Shown: piece by piece, positions 60,108 to 64,000 of the stretch
Numbering within the stretch: position 1 is the first letter of the stretch
Layout of the letters: every line of letters begins with the position of its first letter
NCBI RefSeq assembly: GCF_006864135.1
Contig: NZ_SADV01000005.1
Span: forward strand, 242,930 to 306,929
Reading direction: 5' to 3'
Length of the DNA stretch: 64,000 nt
Source of the DNA: Lysinibacillus sphaericus
Lineage (GTDB): Bacteria > Bacillota > Bacilli > Bacillales_A > Planococcaceae
Made by a program: the position numbers and the translations under genes
Notes under the pieces: model-generated
What the model saw: the letters and a program-made list of their open reading frames with translations, nothing else
Told to the model about the DNA's origin: nothing
The model's database searches: none

Positions 60108-60986
60108 ATGAATACGATTATGGAAATACAGAACATCTCTAAACAGTATAAAGGTAAGAAAATCTTAGAGAGCGCTACATTTTCTATTTGTGCCAATCAA
60201 ATTATAGCCCTAGTAGGAAAGAATGGGTCAGGTAAGAGTACCCTTCTAAAAATTATTGCGGAATTAGTTGATGCTGACAGTGGTTCTATTGTAAAACATC
60301 GACAATCATTAAAAATTGGCTATGTACCAGAAGTGACCCCTTCCCATATTTTGTTTACGCCTGAAGAATATCTTTATCATATGGGCAGTATTCGAGGAAT
60401 GAATAAAAAACAATTACAGTTAAAAATAAACGATTTACTCGAATTATTTCAATTACAGGAAGCTCGGAACATTCGGATTGTTAACTTTTCTAAAGGTATG
60501 AAGCAAAAGGTTATGATTATGCAGGCAATGCTTGAAGACACAGATCTCTTAATCTTAGATGAACCATTATCAGGACTCGATCCTAAAGCCCAAAGTGATT
60601 TAGAAGAAACACTTTCAATTTTAAAGGCCAAAGGGTTAAGTATCGTTTTAACATGTCACGAAACAAAATTACTTCAACATCTTGTTGATACAGTTTTTGT
60701 TATTCAAAATAATAAAGTCATTCAAACTGATTCATTAAATAAAAACGTTATACCGAAAAATACTTTAATTTTTGAAATTTCAAGCGAGAAATTATTGTAT
60801 AACCTATTCCCTTTTCTTAAAATACAACAACAACGTCTTTTAAATAATGGTTGTCATGAAGTAATTGCCGTTATTAAAACAGAAGATACAGATCAAGTAT
60901 TATTGGATCTACTACAGAAAAAAGCATCTATTAAACAATTAATTCCTATCAATCAGAAGGTGGAACAATTTTATACTCATTTTTAA
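60108..60986 (+). CDS. ABC transporter ATP-binding protein (BcrA-like)
   Basis: 292 residues. Walker A GKNGSGKST, signature FSKGMKQKV, Walker B LLILDEPLSGLD, switch His in TCHETKLLQH, and a C-terminal extension (about 215-290). The second codon pair offers an alternative start (ATG 60120). First gene of an ABC-permease-RR-HK operon; gaps of 18, 23 and 9 bases hold the four genes together. Confidence 0.87.
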   Translation: MNTIMEIQNISKQYKGKKILESATFSICANQIIALVGKNGSGKSTLLKIIAELVDADSGSIVKHRQSLKIGYVPEVTPSHILFTPEEYLYHMGSIRGMNKKQLQLKINDLLELFQLQEARNIRIVNFSKGMKQKVMIMQAMLEDTDLLILDEPLSGLDPKAQSDLEETLSILKAKGLSIVLTCHETKLLQHLVDTVFVIQNNKVIQTDSLNKNVIPKNTLIFEISSEKLLYNLFPFLKIQQQRLLNNGCHEVIAVIKTEDTDQVLLDLLQKKASIKQLIPINQKVEQFYTHF

Positions 60987-61004
60987 GGAGGAATAGACGC
61001 TGGC

Positions 61005-61712
61005 ATGACAAGTTTATTACGCTATCAATTTATCAATTATTTAAGAACCTATCAATATGTTCCGCCTTTTTCAATTTTCATTTTATGCCTTGTTATTAAT
61101 TATACCTTTGTACCTAATCCAATATTAGATAGCTATTCGTTTACAGCTATCATTCTCTTTTTTCTAATGGGATGGTTTACAATTACACTATTTCACGCAG
61201 AAGATGAAGGGCAAAAAGTAATTACAACACTCCATGCAAAAGGTCGAACACAATATAATTTAGGAATTTTTATGATTTGTATACTGATTGGATTATTCTT
61301 AAGCTGTGTATCAGTCATCTACCCTACTCTAATTGGCGCCTTTGGAGAAAAACCAAGATTTATACATCAAATACTAGGATTTCTCTCTCATTTTAGTTTA
61401 TCTGTCCTAGCAATTGCACTTTCAGCTATTTTTACTAGAGAGCTCGTAAAAAACAAACAAAATACATGGTGGGGTGTACTTGGGATTTTAATTGTTTCTG
61501 TCGTTATCACAACTTTAAAAGAGACAATTCTTCAGATCAAGGGACTCATTTGGCTGCTTCCCCCTGTTCGCCTTTCATTGGAAATGATGGGTTCGGAAGA
61601 TTCAATAACGTCAATACCGAACATTTTTTATTGGCAATTTGCTTGGATTTTCATCTATTCGGCCATCGTTATCATGTTGTTCTTCCTCCTTTCGAATCGA
61701 AAAAGGAAGTAA
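61005..61712 (+). CDS. ABC-2 type permease subunit
   Basis: 235 residues with six membrane helices ('PFSIFILCLVINYTFVPNPI', 'GIFMICILIGLFLSCVSVIY', 'WAWIFIYSAIVIMLFFLLSN'-type ends). No strong named signature, but its size and place after the ATPase fit a small ABC-2 permease. AAGGAGG lies 13 bases before ATG 61005, a longer gap than usual; no other in-frame start is nearer. An open frame in another register (61466-61720) is a shadow. Confidence 0.8.
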   Translation: MTSLLRYQFINYLRTYQYVPPFSIFILCLVINYTFVPNPILDSYSFTAIILFFLMGWFTITLFHAEDEGQKVITTLHAKGRTQYNLGIFMICILIGLFLSCVSVIYPTLIGAFGEKPRFIHQILGFLSHFSLSVLAIALSAIFTRELVKNKQNTWWGVLGILIVSVVITTLKETILQIKGLIWLLPPVRLSLEMMGSEDSITSIPNIFYWQFAWIFIYSAIVIMLFFLLSNRKRK

Positions 61713-61735
61713 ATTTCTAAAGAAGGAGAGTTCTT

Positions 61736-62446
61736 ATGGTTAAAAAAGCCAAGGTGCTAATTATAGAAGATGAAGGTGATATTGCAAATATCATTAAGGA
61801 CTATTTAAGTGTCAACCATTTTGATCCCCATATCGCTAGAACTGGTCATGAGGCAATCCATTATATGAAAGAAATCTCTCCTGACTTTATCATTCTTGAC
61901 CTTTCTCTCCCTGATTGCGATGGAATCGAATTATGTCGTCAAATTCGTGAAAATAATAATGTTTCTATACTAATTTTAAGTGCACGCAACAGTGACACAG
62001 ATAAGGTTCTTGGATTAGGATTCGGTGCAGATGATTATATGACAAAGCCCTTTTCTTTAAGTGAGCTTGTGGCAAGAATAAATGCCCATTTACGAAAACA
62101 GGATAGATGGCAGCAGAACAATGCGAGCCAGATGGATATTATTCGAATCGATCATATGGAAATCAATAAAGGTGAGTATACTTTTTCCTGTAATAAAAAG
62201 CATATTCCCCTTTCAGCAAAAGAATTTGATTTGTTATTTTTTCTAATGAAACATCGTAATAAGGTTTTCTCCAAAAATCAGTTACTCGATGCTGTTTGGG
62301 GCTATGACAAATATGGTGATGAAAATACGATAACCGTTTACATTAGACGTCTACGTGAAAAAGTTGAAAACGATCCATCTTGTCCTGTTTATATTCAAAC
62401 TGTTTGGGGCGTTGGCTATAAATTTACTACTCAAAACCATTCGTAG
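61736..62446 (+). CDS. OmpR-family response regulator
   Basis: 236 residues: receiver with Asp55 (FIILDLSLPD), Lys in TKPFSLSELV, and OmpR wing ('CPVYIQTVWGVGYKFTTQN'). GAAGGAGAGTTCTT precedes ATG 61736. Third gene of the exporter operon, so it probably controls its own exporter. Confidence 0.9.
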   Translation: MVKKAKVLIIEDEGDIANIIKDYLSVNHFDPHIARTGHEAIHYMKEISPDFIILDLSLPDCDGIELCRQIRENNNVSILILSARNSDTDKVLGLGFGADDYMTKPFSLSELVARINAHLRKQDRWQQNNASQMDIIRIDHMEINKGEYTFSCNKKHIPLSAKEFDLLFFLMKHRNKVFSKNQLLDAVWGYDKYGDENTITVYIRRLREKVENDPSCPVYIQTVWGVGYKFTTQNHS

Positions 62447-62455
62447 GAGAACACA

Positions 62456-63895
62456 ATGTACTTAAAAAATTGGATGAAGAGATGGTTATGGGCGATATTA
62501 ATTTGTGTTTTACTGTTGTTTATTTGTTTCCTAACATTATTTTTTACAAATTCAAATCGCAATGAGCAACCACAAAATAAATACGTTATCAATCAAATTC
62601 GTTTAAAAGTAAATGAACTATTATTGTACATAGAAGACCATTATACAAATCTTGAACAGAATTCAAATATACGCAGTTTCCTCCAAGAAATGAGTAATAG
62701 TGAAGGAATAGATATTACAGTTGTTCAATTAGATGGGAAAGTTATTTTTAATTCAATCGAAGGAGATCCTTCACAGTTTATCAACTTAGAAGAGGGTTTA
62801 CATTATGATTTATTTACGTCTCAACAACAACCGGGGATCATTAAAATTGCCTTTCCTATTATTAGTGAGACAAATGTACAAATAGGTAACGCTATTTTCA
62901 CCATTGATAAAGATTTACTCTTACCCGTAGAACAGTCTAGTCTTAGCAATTTTATAATTTTATTCATAAGTGGTTTATTATGTATTTTAATTTCAGGACT
63001 TACCTTGTACTTTGTAAGAAAATCTAAAAAGAAGATTTTACTTCCTTTAAATCATTTGAAAAAAAATTCCGAAGAAATTATCAAAGGTAATTATGAACAG
63101 AATATTGTATATTCGCAAGCAGATGAAATCGGTGAATTGTATGCAGTGTTTGATCAAATGCGCTTAGAAATAAAAAATCTTACTATACAACGAGATGAAC
63201 AAGAACAAAATCAAAAAAAGCTTATATCTAGTATTTCGCATGAAGTAAGAACACCTCTAACAACAATAAAAGCTTATTTAGATGCTATTTCTGAGGGAAT
63301 TTGCCCTGACATGGATTCGCTTATGTCGTATATCCAAATCATGCAAACAAATACTGAAAAAATGTCCAGACTAATTGATGATTTATTTATTCACACTTTG
63401 AAGGAACTTGGACATATCCCAGTTAACTTAACAGAGCAATATAGCAAAAATGTCTTTATGAATATTTTGCATCCAATTCGTCATTATGTCCAAACGGCCG
63501 GCATTCATTTTATCGAACCAGGGTCGATCCCAAATATACTTATTCAAGTAGATGAGCGTCGACTAGAGCAGGTACTTTCAAACCTTATTACGAACGCACT
63601 AAAGCATACTACTAAAGGCGATTCAATAACCGTTTCTATTAATATTGAAAGCCAATTACTGTATATTAATGTCATAGATACTGGTAATGGAATGCTTCCT
63701 GAGGATATGCCTTTTATTTTTGAACGCTATTTCAGGGGGATTCAAGCTACAGGTGAGACTGCGGTTAAAAATGAAGGAGCTGGACTCGGATTGTCTATTT
63801 GTAAGCATATTATGGAAGCTCATAATGGTTCTATTTCATTTAATAGCACGCAAAATGTAGGAACAACATTTACGTTAACTCTTCCTATTATTTAA
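62456..63895 (+). CDS. Sensor histidine kinase
   Basis: 479 residues. Helix 1 about 9-30, outer domain about 31-162 with a PAS/Cache-like core ('GIDITVVQLDGKVIFNSIEG'), helix 2 about 164-187, HAMP about 188-240, HisKA His262 (SISHEVRTP) and HATPase_c with NLITNALKHT, DTGNGM and GAGLGLSICKHIMEAHNG. Last of the four genes, 9 bp after the response regulator. A kinase with a full outer domain contrasts with the short intramembrane sensors typical of bacitracin modules. Confidence 0.9.
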   Translation: MYLKNWMKRWLWAILICVLLLFICFLTLFFTNSNRNEQPQNKYVINQIRLKVNELLLYIEDHYTNLEQNSNIRSFLQEMSNSEGIDITVVQLDGKVIFNSIEGDPSQFINLEEGLHYDLFTSQQQPGIIKIAFPIISETNVQIGNAIFTIDKDLLLPVEQSSLSNFIILFISGLLCILISGLTLYFVRKSKKKILLPLNHLKKNSEEIIKGNYEQNIVYSQADEIGELYAVFDQMRLEIKNLTIQRDEQEQNQKKLISSISHEVRTPLTTIKAYLDAISEGICPDMDSLMSYIQIMQTNTEKMSRLIDDLFIHTLKELGHIPVNLTEQYSKNVFMNILHPIRHYVQTAGIHFIEPGSIPNILIQVDERRLEQVLSNLITNALKHTTKGDSITVSINIESQLLYINVIDTGNGMLPEDMPFIFERYFRGIQATGETAVKNEGAGLGLSICKHIMEAHNGSISFNSTQNVGTTFTLTLPII

Positions 63896-63924
63896 ATTCC
63901 CAAGGAAAGAGGCACCTTTTATGG

Positions 63925-64000
63925 AGGGCACTGAAAAACTTACGTTTTCATAAAAGCGAACCTTTCTCAGATAAAAATAAGGCACTTCTTGTTCGATTTT
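63925..64000. other. Possible insertion-sequence end at window edge
   Basis: GAGGGCACTGAAAAACTTAC then GTTTTCATAAAAGCGAAC resembles terminal sequences of some IS1182-type elements ('GGCACTGAAAAA'). The window ends before any transposase frame can be judged. Confidence 0.25.

Noticed and set aside
1..64000. Searched for tRNA, rRNA, CRISPR arrays and a replication origin
   Set aside because: No cloverleaf, rRNA signature, spaced direct repeats with unique spacers, or DnaA-box cluster was seen; the two tandem arrays have no spacers.

Overview
The window reads as chromosome of a low-GC, spore-forming Bacillota of the Bacillaceae, most like Lysinibacillus. The grounds are AT-rich DNA, AGGAGG-type ribosome sites, frequent TTG/GTG starts, DUF4183 proteins, YxlEFG- and LnrJKLMN-like loci, and an intergenic repeat of the kind scattered through Bacillaceae genomes. 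The species is inferred, not proven. No rRNA, tRNA, CRISPR array, complete IS or prophage was found.

Layout. 0-5.5 kb: tail of a LysR regulator, an ascorbate-type PTS (IIA, IIB, IIC), then a BMP-family lipoprotein translationally coupled to a chemoreceptor. 5.7-7.7 kb: an IS3-type left-end remnant, a MenC/N-succinylamino-acid-racemase-like enzyme, and a scar joining a decapitated oligopeptide ABC ATPase to a broken M20 hydrolase. 7.9-16.4 kb: small regulator/transporter pairs (XRE-cupin with EmrE-like exporter; EamA exporter with LysR; LysR with TauE), a polyamine-type acetyltransferase, a VOC protein, a broken ECF sigma gene and a 42-bp tandem repeat. 16.7-20.4 kb: a three-gene HBL/NHE-type pore-forming toxin operon. 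20.9-32 kb: a Fic-fold protein lacking the catalytic histidine, two beta-lactamase-fold serine hydrolases, a frameshifted phosphotransferase, HAD and Crp-type genes, two DUF4183 genes and an EamA exporter.

32-64 kb is a cell-envelope stress and drug-export region. It holds four two-component systems (32.4-34.8, 45.6-47.4, 49.1-51.3, 61.7-63.9 kb) and five ABC-2 exporters (YxlEFG-like, LnrLMN-like, and pairs at 54.8, 57.6 and 60.1 kb), several wired to adjacent regulators (ArsR-like, GntR, MerR-like, TetR, NarL- and OmpR-type). Also present are YitT, DedA, an rRNA-dimethylase-like methyltransferase, an unrecognised 102-residue protein and two small proteins outside the usual length cutoffs.

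Decay is the second theme. At least nine genes are broken or truncated, many by what looks like one-base indels (phosphotransferase, DUF418, FG-GAP-like protein, M20 hydrolase, ECF sigma). The local repeats include two IS-end hairpins, a dispersed GC-rich intergenic element (at least seven pieces), two 21-bp-based tandem arrays, a duplicated intergenic block around 27.6 and 30.7 kb, and a collapsed tandem copy of the DUF418 gene. The indels could be true pseudogenisation or base-calling errors; reads would decide.
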